Below are positions 1 to 7,376 of a stretch of DNA of 7,590 nt, piece by piece. The translations under genes were made by a program, and so were the position numbers. Within the stretch, counting starts at the first letter, position 1; each line of letters begins with the position of its first letter. The DNA comes from an uncultured Alistipes sp. (GTDB lineage Bacteria; Bacteroidota; Bacteroidia; Bacteroidales; Rikenellaceae). Where the stretch lies: the NCBI GenBank assembly GCA_959604655.1, contig CAUHCL010000102.1, positions 1 through 7,590 of the forward strand, read 5' to 3'. The notes beneath the pieces are model-generated. The model did not search any database and was not told where the DNA came from. It saw only the letters and a program-made list of their open reading frames with translations.

Positions 1-24
1 TCGTTTCACCGCGGCGGTTTTTCG

Positions 25-52
25 GTTACCTTTTGTCCGCACAAAAGGTAAC
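25..52. repeat. Perfect 12-bp palindrome with 4-base loop
   Basis: The arm GTTACCTTTTGT (25-36) is followed by the loop CCGC (37-40) and the exact reverse complement ACAAAAGGTAAC (41-52). Neither strand has a T-run directly after the stem, so it is not a classical intrinsic terminator. It lies beyond the terminator of the leftward lipase gene and near the window edge, so it could belong to the 3' end of a neighbour outside the window, act as a back-up transcript end, or be one copy of a dispersed palindrome. The structure is certain from the sequence; the role is not known. Confidence 0.6.
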
Positions 53-60
53 GTGATGAG

Positions 61-99
61 AAAAAAAATGAGAAAAAGGCTGCGACTCTTTAGAGTCGC
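61..99 (-). terminator. Intrinsic terminator of the lipase-barrel gene
   Basis: Read on the minus strand, a 7-bp stem GCGACTC / GAGTCGC (99-93 with 88-82) closes a four-base TAAA loop. It is followed by AGCC, then five T (77-73), and after four more bases eight T (68-61). A GC-rich stem with a downstream T-tract about 40 bases after the lipase stop codon (140-142) is the expected form of a Rho-independent terminator for that gene. On the plus strand the same hairpin is followed by CGCGTACC, so it is directional. Confidence 0.8.
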
Positions 100-139
100 G
101 CGTACCCCGCAGGCCGTTCCCTCCCTCGAAATCTTTCCC

Positions 140-2653
140 CTAATAATACAACCCCTTGCGGCCGAAGATGGCGTAGCCGAAGTTGAATGTCACGTAGAGG
201 TTGTCGCGCGAGTCGAGATCGTATTTGGTGAGCGACAGACTCAGCGGCCCTATGCGGGTGTGGTAGACCAGCGACAGGTCGGTTATGTAGCGCATGTAGT
301 CGTTGCGCTCGGTCGGGTCGCGCAGCATGGCGTAGAACCCCGCGCGCAGGTAGAAGCTGCGCACCAGCTCGAACGTGGGCATGATACCCGCGGCCGCATA
401 GCGGTCTGCGGCGTATTCGGGCATGTAAATCATCTTCGAGTGGGGCGTGGGGGTGTAGCGCGGCGACGAGAGCATGGTCGACATGCGGCTGTAAAAGCGC
501 GGATGCGTGGTGTATACCGCTTCGAGCGTGTAGCCCATCGAGAACCACGAACGCCGCCAGTCGCTCGGGTGATGCTCCCACTGCGCCTTGGCGCCCACCC
601 ACGAACGCAGCTCGTGGTCGCGCTTGCCCGCGGGGCGCAGTATCTCGTTCTCGTAGCTGTCGCGTCCGTGGACGGCTATGGCCGAGACGGCGATCTTCGA
701 TCCCGACGTGGGGTACATTATCTTGTCGAGCGTGCTGCGCTCCACCGCCATGCGGGCCGCCACGTAGCGGAATCGGTCGTGGGCGTGGGGATCGCCCTCG
801 CTGTCGTAGTAATCCTCGTAGGAGTAGAAGTTGAATCCCGTGTTCACCCCCACCTCGAAATAGCTCTTGCGCGTGAGCGCCGCGCCGAATGCCGCATGGG
901 CGAAGATCTCGTCGGTGCGGGCCTCGACGGCTCCGCTCGCGGGCGTCACGTTGCCGAACGATCCGTGGAGGGTGCTCATGCGTTGGAGCGTGAGCGAGTA
1001 GTCGAGATACATGGGCGTGCGGCTCAGGATCACCGTGCGGCCGCCGAAACGGCCCATCGACGACACGGGCCCGAGGAACAGATCGCCGTAGGCGAACTGC
1101 GCGGTGCGCCCCACCGAGAAGGAGTTGAATCCCAGATAGGCCTGGTTGAACGCCGTGGACGATATGTTGCCGCCCACCGAGAATCGGAAGCGGGGCTTCG
1201 CGCTGAGGTTGAACGTGATGCCGAAGTTGCGACGCAGCGAGTCGTAGCGCACCTCGGGAAACGCCGTGGCGTTGAACTCGTCGGTGGCCATGAGGCTGAA
1301 ATAGCGCTCGCGCACCTCGTCGAACGACAGGTCGTCGTTGCGCACGGTGTCGTGCGACGGCTCGTCGAAGTGCATGAACGTGCGGGCGTAGTATTTCTGG
1401 CGCGGGCGGAGTCCTTCGAGCTCGAACCGCCCGAAGTCGAGCGCGGGGCAGCGGTAGCGGAACACGCGGCGCATGTAGGCCGTCTCATCGGGAGTGCGGC
1501 GCGTGGCTATGCGGCGCAGCAGCTCGGGCATGGCCTTCATGGCGTCCTCGTAGCCCTGCTCGATGGTTTGCAGGCCGCCCGCGAAGTCGAGCAGGCCCGC
1601 GTCGACCTTGCGTTTTATGAGCAGGCTGTTCTTTTCGGGCAGCACGTAGTCGGTGGGCATGGTGACCAGCGCCGTCACCTGCGCCTCCACCGACGACTCC
1701 TGCGTGACGGGTTCGTCGTCGTCGACGCACTGCGAGCCGATCAGGAACTCGGGGTGGAATTCCTCCACCAGCGGCTGCCAGGGGAAGTTGTTGTAGCATC
1801 CGCCGTCGACCAGCACCCGCCCCTCTTCGTCGGTGACGGGGCGGAACACCAGCGGGTAGGACATCGAGGCGCGCACGGCGAAGGGCAGGTCGCCGCTGCG
1901 GAACTCCACGGCCGTGTGGCTGTTCATGTCGGTGGCTATGCAGCGGAACGGCACCATCAGGCGGTCGAAGTCGCCTTCGCAGGCCGCCGAGGCGGGTGCG
2001 AACAGCTCCGTCAGGGCCATGTCGATCTGCGCCGTGTTGACGAAGGCGTGGGGCAGCGCCAGACTCATCGAGTTCTTGTTGCGCAGCGAGTCGCGCTTTA
2101 TCTCGGCGTAGACCGAGAGCATAGCTGGCGAGTCGGTGCGTTCGCTGTAATAGAATCTGTATTTGTCGTCGATGCGGCCCGACACCCATCGCTCCACCTC
2201 GCCCGAGGTCACTATGTCGGTCATCTCGTCGGCGCTGTACCCCGAGGCGTAGAGCGCCGCTATGATGGCGCCCATCGAGGTGCCCGACACGTAGTCGATC
2301 GGTATGCCGTTCTGCTCCAGTGCACGTATGACGCCTATGTGGTAGAGCCCCTTGGCTCCGCCGCCCGCCAGCACGAGCCCCACCTTGCCCGACACGGGGG
2401 CCGCGGCGGCGCTGTCGGTGACTATGCGCACGGCGTCGATGCTCTCTTCGGCCATAGCCCGCCGCAGTGCCGCCAGCGAGTCGGCTTCGGCCCGCGCGGC
2501 GCGGCGAACCTCGCGGCGAATCTCGCGCGAAGCGGCCTCGCGCCTCACCGTGTCGGCATCACGGAACAGCGCCGCGGCATGCGCCGCATTCGAAAAAAGA
2601 ATCGCGACAAACGTCAAGGCGATAAATAGCGTTAAAAATCGGGCTGTTTTCAT
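140..2653 (-). CDS. Patatin-like phospholipase with POTRA-like and outer-membrane beta-barrel domains
   Basis: The predicted product is 837 aa. Residues 1-26 form a signal peptide (hydrophobic core from about residue 6, AHA cleavage motif at 24-26). Residues 30-85 are a charged, Arg/Glu/Ala-rich, probably helical linker. The patatin domain follows: oxyanion-hole GGGAKG at 97-102, nucleophile Ser126 in GTSMG, and Asp283 in DGG, so the Ser-Asp dyad is intact. Residues about 407-486 resemble a POTRA domain, and about 487-837 show alternating aromatic strands ending in NLYVTFNFGYAIF, as in 16-strand BamA-type barrels. This is the architecture of PlpD-like (type Vd) proteins and of a common Bacteroidetes patatin family; it predicts a lipid acyl hydrolase attached to an outer-membrane barrel. 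An in-frame ATG at 2683 would add 10 residues, but it lies only about 5 bases past the predicted transcription start; the 2653 start places the signal peptide at the N-terminus. The gene stands alone, with its own promoter and terminator. The substrate, and whether the lipase domain is released, cannot be read from the sequence. Confidence 0.93.
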   Translation of the reverse strand: MKTARFLTLFIALTFVAILFSNAAHAAALFRDADTVRREAASREIRREVRRAARAEADSLAALRRAMAEESIDAVRIVTDSAAAAPVSGKVGLVLAGGGAKGLYHIGVIRALEQNGIPIDYVSGTSMGAIIAALYASGYSADEMTDIVTSGEVERWVSGRIDDKYRFYYSERTDSPAMLSVYAEIKRDSLRNKNSMSLALPHAFVNTAQIDMALTELFAPASAACEGDFDRLMVPFRCIATDMNSHTAVEFRSGDLPFAVRASMSYPLVFRPVTDEEGRVLVDGGCYNNFPWQPLVEEFHPEFLIGSQCVDDDEPVTQESSVEAQVTALVTMPTDYVLPEKNSLLIKRKVDAGLLDFAGGLQTIEQGYEDAMKAMPELLRRIATRRTPDETAYMRRVFRYRCPALDFGRFELEGLRPRQKYYARTFMHFDEPSHDTVRNDDLSFDEVRERYFSLMATDEFNATAFPEVRYDSLRRNFGITFNLSAKPRFRFSVGGNISSTAFNQAYLGFNSFSVGRTAQFAYGDLFLGPVSSMGRFGGRTVILSRTPMYLDYSLTLQRMSTLHGSFGNVTPASGAVEARTDEIFAHAAFGAALTRKSYFEVGVNTGFNFYSYEDYYDSEGDPHAHDRFRYVAARMAVERSTLDKIMYPTSGSKIAVSAIAVHGRDSYENEILRPAGKRDHELRSWVGAKAQWEHHPSDWRRSWFSMGYTLEAVYTTHPRFYSRMSTMLSSPRYTPTPHSKMIYMPEYAADRYAAAGIMPTFELVRSFYLRAGFYAMLRDPTERNDYMRYITDLSLVYHTRIGPLSLSLTKYDLDSRDNLYVTFNFGYAIFGRKGLYY

Positions 2654-2662
2654 ATTTTTTGG

Positions 2663-2670
2663 TAACTTTG
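2663..2670 (+). promoter_or_regulatory. Probable -7 element of the pheS promoter
   Basis: TAACTTTG at 2663-2670 matches the Bacteroidetes -7 consensus TAnnTTTG and lies 60 bases before the pheS ATG, giving an expected start of transcription near 2675 and an A/T-rich leader of about 55 bases. No clear TTTG -33 element is found 19-21 bases upstream (about 2638-2643 reads AATCGG), so the promoter is half-supported. The element overlaps the leader of the divergent lipase gene. Confidence 0.55.
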
Positions 2671-2693
2671 CGCGTGCCTGCATGTGTCGGCAA

Positions 2694-2724
2694 CAAATTT
2701 ATCGAAAATATATAAAATTGCAAA
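2694..2724 (-). promoter_or_regulatory. Bacteroidetes-type promoter of the lipase-barrel gene
   Basis: On the minus strand TTTG (2724-2721) is followed by a 19-base spacer and TAAATTTG (2701-2694). Both boxes match the consensus used by the Bacteroidetes primary sigma factor (TTTG at -33, TAnnTTTG at -7) with normal spacing. Transcription should begin near 2688-2690, leaving a leader of about 36 bases before the ATG at 2653. The site sits inside the predicted leader of pheS, so the two promoters are interlocked. Confidence 0.75.
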
Positions 2725-2730
2725 ATAGCG

Positions 2731-3756
<1,026 letters not shown>

Positions 3757-3795
3757 GCGCTCGGGCGGGAGGTACCCCGCTCTCGGGATGCAGGC

Positions 3796-3880
3796 GTGCT
3801 GTTCGCCGACGGCGGAGGACTCTTGCAGTCCGCCGCAGTGGGGCGGCGGCGAACTGCACGGTTCTGACGAACTGCAATAT
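3796..3880 (+). repeat. Dispersed two-hairpin repeat, copy 1
   Basis: This 85-base segment matches 7377-7479. The first 25 bases (3796-3820) are identical to 7377-7401, and 3823-3880 match 7422-7479 at 50 of 58 positions. Hairpin A pairs GCAGT (3825-3829) with ACTGC (3853-3857) and CCGCCGC (3830-3836) with GCGGCGG (3843-3849), with a CGA bulge and the loop AGTGGG. Hairpin B pairs CGGTTC (3859-3864) with GAACTG (3869-3874) around TGAC, including one G-T pair. It begins 40 bases after the pheS stop. The role is unknown: a 3'-end structure, a REP-like element or part of a mobile repeat are possible. Confidence 0.8.
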
Positions 3881-3905
3881 GCTGCGTCATGCCACCGAAT
3901 GAAAT

Positions 3906-3961
3906 TTATCTTCGGCGGCTGCGGGGGGGGGCGCACCGAAGGTGCGAGCCGCCGAAGATAA
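3906..3961. repeat. 15-bp inverted repeat enclosing a G9 run and an inner hairpin
   Basis: TTATCTTCGGCGGCT (3906-3920) is the exact reverse complement of AGCCGCCGAAGATAA (3947-3961). Between the arms lie a run of nine G (3923-3931) and a 6-bp inner hairpin CGCACC-GAA-GGTGCG (3932-3946). The fold is therefore a long stem with a one-sided G-rich bulge and a capped hairpin. There is no T-tract on either side. It may be a dispersed palindromic element, a transcript end or a regulatory structure; only the symmetry is directly seen. Confidence 0.75.
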
Positions 3962-3966
3962 CGCCG

Positions 3967-3983
3967 CTCCGCAGCGCGCGGAG
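3967..3983. repeat. Small hairpin
   Basis: CTCCGC (3967-3972) pairs with GCGGAG (3978-3983) around the loop AGCGC. It starts 6 bases after the 15-bp inverted repeat and may be part of the same structured element. It has no T-tract and no known role. Confidence 0.4.
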
Positions 3984-4058
3984 GCCCTCTGCCGTTGGCG
4001 AACGCTCACACGCGGTCCCCGCAGGCCGTGCCCCGAAGTACAATGAAATAAAAACGCT

Positions 4059-6080
4059 TTGAACGGAAAAGTCACATACGCGAAGATATTGTCGCTCTCG
4101 TTAGCGGTCATGCTCTGCTGCGCATTCATGGCCACGGCGCGCATGCTTGCGCCCGAGCGGCAGCGGCAGTCGCGGATAGTCTCCGACACGTCCGACTCGG
4201 TACGCGTGCCCGAACGTCCGTTCCGCCGCCTGCGCGGCATCAAGGAACGCCCGCAGGGCGCTGCCGTGCGGATAGACCTCGACGCCCTGAAGAACGACAC
4301 CCCCGACACGCCCGACTCGGCCGCCGACGGCAGGCCGAAACTCGTGATCCCCGACTCGCTGCGGGCGCTCTACAAGTTCACCGACGGCCTGAAACGCGCC
4401 GCCGTCTACGGCGATTCGGTGGAGTCGCGGCGCCTCTACGAGGAAGCTCTGGCCGAGGATTCGCTCTTCGCCCCCGCGCTCTACGAACTGGCCTCGCAAT
4501 ACATGGAGAGCGACCCCGCGCGCGCCGTCGACTACGCCCGCCGCGCCTACGCCGCCGACACCATGAGCCGCTGGTACATGAGCCTCTACGCCCAGACGCT
4601 CATCGTGGCGGGGCGCTACGACGAGGCCGCACCGCTCTACCGCCGTCTGATGCGCATCGACGGCAAGAATCCCGACAACTACCGTATCATGGCGATGCTC
4701 TACCAGCAGAAGGGGCAGCCCTATCTGGCCATTACCATACTCGACTCGGCCGACATGCGTTTCGGCAAGATAAACTATCTGAGCAACCTCAAACGCATGC
4801 TGCTGATCGCCACGCGGCAGTTCGACCGCGCCATCGACGAGGCGCGCGAGGCTGTGGACGAGGCGCCCTACGAGCAGGGCAACGTCCTCTCGCTCGGCGA
4901 GGCATATGCCGCCGCGGGCCGCGATTCGCTGGCCGACGTCACGCTGCGGCGTGCGGTCGAGATGGACTCCACCAATGTGGAGGCCGTGACCGTGTATGCC
5001 GACTTCTGCTCGAAGCGGGGCGACATGGCGGGGTATCTCGCCGCGCTCAAGCGCCTCTTCGCACTCGACGATTTCCCTCTCGACCGTAAGGTCGATCTGT
5101 TCCGACGCCTCACCGCCGACCGCAATTTCTACGGCGAGCACTTCTTCCGCATCGGCTCGCTGGCCTCGACGCTGGCCATACGCTACCCGTCGGACAAGCG
5201 TGCCGTGGACATCTACGGCGACCACCTGCTGGCGGGCGGCAACGTGGAGAGCGCGTTGCAGCACTTCAAGCTCCACCTCGCCGACGAACCGCCGCAGATG
5301 GACTATTACATGGCCGTCATCGACATAGAGGACTATCTGCAACACCCCGATTCGGTCGACCGTTACGTGCAGCGTGCCGTCGAGCTGTTCCCCGACGATC
5401 CCGTGCTCTACATCCGCAAGGCCAACCGCCGCTACGTGAAGGGCGACTACAAGGGTGCCATAGACACATTCACCGAGGCTCTGCGTCTGGCCCCGACCGA
5501 CTCGCTGCGCGGGCAGCTGTGGGGCTTCATCGGCGACACCTATCACCAGATGTCGGAGGCCGCCGCGGGGCGCGACACTCGCCGCGACAGCGCCGCGCCG
5601 CCCGCTAAGATCGGCATGAGCGCCAAGGCGGCCGCCAAGCGGTGCTATCAGGCCTACGAAAAGGCGCTCGCCTACCGTGCCGACAACGCCTCGGTGCTCA
5701 ACAACTACGCCTACTACCTCAGCGAGGAGGGGCGCGATCTGGAGCGTGCGCTGGAGATGTCGTCGCGCGCCATCGAGCTGGAGCAGAACAACGCCACGTT
5801 CATAGATACCTACGCCTGGATCCTCTACAAGCTCGGCCGTTACGAGGAAGCCCGCAAGAGCATGCGTCAGGCGCTTTCGCTCGACACCACGGGCAGCGCG
5901 GCCCTGCCGCTCCACTACGGCGACATACTCTACGAGCTGGGCGAGAAGTTCATGGCCGAGACCTACTGGCGCAAGGCACTGGAGGCGGGCGGCGACGCTG
6001 CCGAGATCGAAGCCCGCATCGAGCGGCTCAAGGGCGCGCCCGAACCCCGCAAGGCGGGAAAGAACAAGGAGAAGAGATAG
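4059..6080 (+). CDS. Exported tetratricopeptide repeat protein
   Basis: The product is 673 aa if translation begins at TTG 4059. Residues 1-27 look like a signal peptide (NGKVTYAK n-region, hydrophobic 10-25, ATA cleavage motif), so the protein should act in the periplasm or at the envelope. Residues 30-100 are Pro/Asp-rich and probably disordered. TPR-like helical pairs follow, clearest at about 171-204, 205-238, 274-305, 383-411, 448-481, 544-578, 579-611 and 616-646; a unit at about 484-540 is interrupted by a polar insert (about 502-520). The block LNNYAYYLSEEG through DTYAWILYKLGRYEEA is a typical bacterial TPR signature. TPR arrays bind proteins; no catalytic motif is visible and the partner is unknown. 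The start is uncertain: TGA at 4044-4046 closes the frame upstream, and the next ATG (4110) would cut into the signal peptide. The EnvC-like gene begins 38 bases downstream, so the two are probably co-transcribed and share an envelope role. Confidence 0.9.
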   Translation: MNGKVTYAKILSLSLAVMLCCAFMATARMLAPERQRQSRIVSDTSDSVRVPERPFRRLRGIKERPQGAAVRIDLDALKNDTPDTPDSAADGRPKLVIPDSLRALYKFTDGLKRAAVYGDSVESRRLYEEALAEDSLFAPALYELASQYMESDPARAVDYARRAYAADTMSRWYMSLYAQTLIVAGRYDEAAPLYRRLMRIDGKNPDNYRIMAMLYQQKGQPYLAITILDSADMRFGKINYLSNLKRMLLIATRQFDRAIDEAREAVDEAPYEQGNVLSLGEAYAAAGRDSLADVTLRRAVEMDSTNVEAVTVYADFCSKRGDMAGYLAALKRLFALDDFPLDRKVDLFRRLTADRNFYGEHFFRIGSLASTLAIRYPSDKRAVDIYGDHLLAGGNVESALQHFKLHLADEPPQMDYYMAVIDIEDYLQHPDSVDRYVQRAVELFPDDPVLYIRKANRRYVKGDYKGAIDTFTEALRLAPTDSLRGQLWGFIGDTYHQMSEAAAGRDTRRDSAAPPAKIGMSAKAAAKRCYQAYEKALAYRADNASVLNNYAYYLSEEGRDLERALEMSSRAIELEQNNATFIDTYAWILYKLGRYEEARKSMRQALSLDTTGSAALPLHYGDILYELGEKFMAETYWRKALEAGGDAAEIEARIERLKGAPEPRKAGKNKEKR

Positions 6081-6118
6081 CGCGATTGTGCACCACCCCG
6101 ATCATCACCCCGACTGAA

Positions 6119-7282
6119 ATGCAAACCACAGTGAGATTCTTCCGCATACTTTTGTTCGCCGCGACGGCCTGTGTCTGGCTCGCCGCGCACGACCTCCGCG
6201 CCCAGACCAAATCGAAAACCGAGGCTGCCCGCATCGAGGAACAGCGGCGCGTGATCGCCGAGCTGGAGCGGCAGATCGAGGCCGAGGAAAAGCGTCTGTC
6301 GGGCATAAAGCGCGACAAGTCGTCGGCGCAGCAGCGCGTGCAGTCCATCACGCGCCAGATCGATTCGCGCAACCGCCTTCTCTCGCAGACCGAGCGCGAG
6401 ATATCGGACATACGCAGCAGCATATCGCACAACGATTCGCTGCTGGTCTCGGCCCGCAACGACCTTGCCGCGGAGCGCGAACGCTACGCCGAGATGGTGC
6501 GCGAGGCCTACCGCAACTATCGGCAGAACAATTACATCACCTATCTGCTCTCGGCGCGCGACTTCACCGACGCCGCGCGACGCATATCCAACATCCGCGC
6601 CGTGGCCGCCCTGCGTGCCGAGAAGATGCGGCGCATAGACTCGCTCGGAACGGCCATCGCCGAGCAGCAGACATCGCTGGAGCAGAGGCGCATATCGCTC
6701 GATTCGGTGCAGCGCAGCGCCGAGTCGCAGCGCGAGAAGCTGCAACGCGACGTGGCCTCGGCGCGCAGCACCATGAACCGTCTCTCGGCGCGCGAGCAGG
6801 CCGCCCTGCGCGAGAAGATGGCCAGCGAGGAACGGCTCGACGCCGCCATCGACGCCCTGCGCAAGCTCACGAAAGGCAATACGGCGGGTGCGTCGTTCTC
6901 ACGGAAGACCTCTAACCTCAATCTGCCCGTCGACGGCGGGCGCGTACGCAAATACAAGGACAACATGGCCGAGATCGTCGCCTCGAAGGGGGCTTCGGTG
7001 CGCTCCATTTACGAGGGCAAGGTGGTGGAGGTGCGCCGCAACCGCATCTCGGGCAAGTACGACGTGTTCGTCGCCCACGGCGAGTACATCACCTCCTACG
7101 CCAATCTCGAACGCACGAGCGTGCAGAAGGGGCAGAAGGTCGCCAAGAACGGTGTTCTGGGCGTCGTCGGCTCGTCGGTCAACCTCACCACCATGGAGCC
7201 CGAATACAAGCTGGTCTTCGGTATCTACTCTCCCTCGCCCAAGGAGACCATGCGCGCCGCCGACTGTTTCAAGAAGAGATAA
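6119..7282 (+). CDS. EnvC-like murein hydrolase activator with degenerate LytM/M23 domain
   Basis: The product is 387 aa from ATG 6119. Residues 1-28 form a signal peptide (FFRILLFAATACVWLAA core, LRA cleavage site before Q29). Residues about 32-252 are a long Arg/Glu/Gln-rich coiled coil, with a break at about 133-155 (YRQNNYITYLLSARDF), the pattern of EnvC-family proteins. Residues about 268-372 align by eye with a LytM/M23 fold: LPVDGG (269-274), SIYEGKVVEV (296-305), VFVAHGEYITSYANLE (316-331), VQKGQKVAKNGVLGVVG (335-351). The metal and catalytic residues are missing: no HxxxD before the SIYEGKV strand, YAN in place of YxH, and EYKLVFGI in place of HLHFE. It should therefore not cut peptidoglycan itself but recruit or activate an amidase, as E. 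coli EnvC does for AmiA/AmiB. The frame is open upstream into the TPR gene, but this ATG is the one that yields a signal peptide. It probably forms an operon with the TPR gene 38 bases upstream. Confidence 0.93.
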   Translation: MQTTVRFFRILLFAATACVWLAAHDLRAQTKSKTEAARIEEQRRVIAELERQIEAEEKRLSGIKRDKSSAQQRVQSITRQIDSRNRLLSQTEREISDIRSSISHNDSLLVSARNDLAAERERYAEMVREAYRNYRQNNYITYLLSARDFTDAARRISNIRAVAALRAEKMRRIDSLGTAIAEQQTSLEQRRISLDSVQRSAESQREKLQRDVASARSTMNRLSAREQAALREKMASEERLDAAIDALRKLTKGNTAGASFSRKTSNLNLPVDGGRVRKYKDNMAEIVASKGASVRSIYEGKVVEVRRNRISGKYDVFVAHGEYITSYANLERTSVQKGQKVAKNGVLGVVGSSVNLTTMEPEYKLVFGIYSPSPKETMRAADCFKKR

Positions 7283-7335
7283 TCTCCCGCCGTTTTCCCG
7301 CCTTATTGATGTAACCGTCATGCCGCTTCTCGCCA

Positions 7336-7374
7336 GCCGCTTCGGCGGCCTGCGGACTGCATTTTCGGTTTTTG
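7336..7374 (+). terminator. Possible terminator of the TPR/EnvC-like operon
   Basis: GCCGC (7336-7340) and GCGGC (7345-7349) form a 5-bp stem capped by the very stable TTCG tetraloop, 54 bases after the EnvC-like stop. A T-rich stretch (ATTTTCGGTTTTT, 7361-7373) follows, but 11 bases beyond the stem, which is further than usual for intrinsic termination. The call is weak; the downstream repeat hairpins could equally define the transcript end. Confidence 0.25.
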
Positions 7375-7376
7375 GT

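Larger units (their letters stand above)
3757..4058. other. Structured intergenic region between pheS and the TPR gene
   Basis: This 302-bp stretch has no credible gene. In order it holds a 7-bp hairpin (GGGCGGG at 63-69 of the 37xx block, paired to CCCGCTC at 3776-3782, one G-T) starting 6 bases after the pheS stop; the dispersed two-hairpin repeat (3796-3880); a 15-bp inverted repeat with a G9 run (3906-3961); a 6-bp hairpin (3967-3983); and an A-rich segment (4041-4054) leading to the TPR start. None of the hairpins has a downstream T-tract, so the pheS terminator is not clearly assigned. I found no good TAnnTTTG match before the TPR gene. Confidence 0.7.

Noticed and set aside
53..2629. 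858-codon open frame on the plus strand opposite the lipase gene
   Set aside because: It is in exact codon register with the lipase gene, so it stays open simply because the lipase gene avoids TTA, CTA and TCA codons. Its product is a low-complexity Arg/His/Val/Ala sequence without domains, while the minus strand has a signal peptide, an intact patatin dyad, a promoter and a terminator.
4039..4046. TACAATGA as a -7 element for the TPR gene
   Set aside because: It keeps only the TA and one T of TAnnTTTG and has no TTTG at the right distance, so it is not supported.
4101..5915. 604-codon open frame on the minus strand opposite the TPR gene
   Set aside because: It is again in exact codon register with the sense gene and shows the same artificial composition. 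The sense strand encodes clear TPR repeats.
5642..6118. N-terminal extension of the EnvC-like frame into the TPR gene
   Set aside because: The first 159 codons are an out-of-frame reading of the TPR C-terminus, and only the ATG at 6119 gives a signal peptide.
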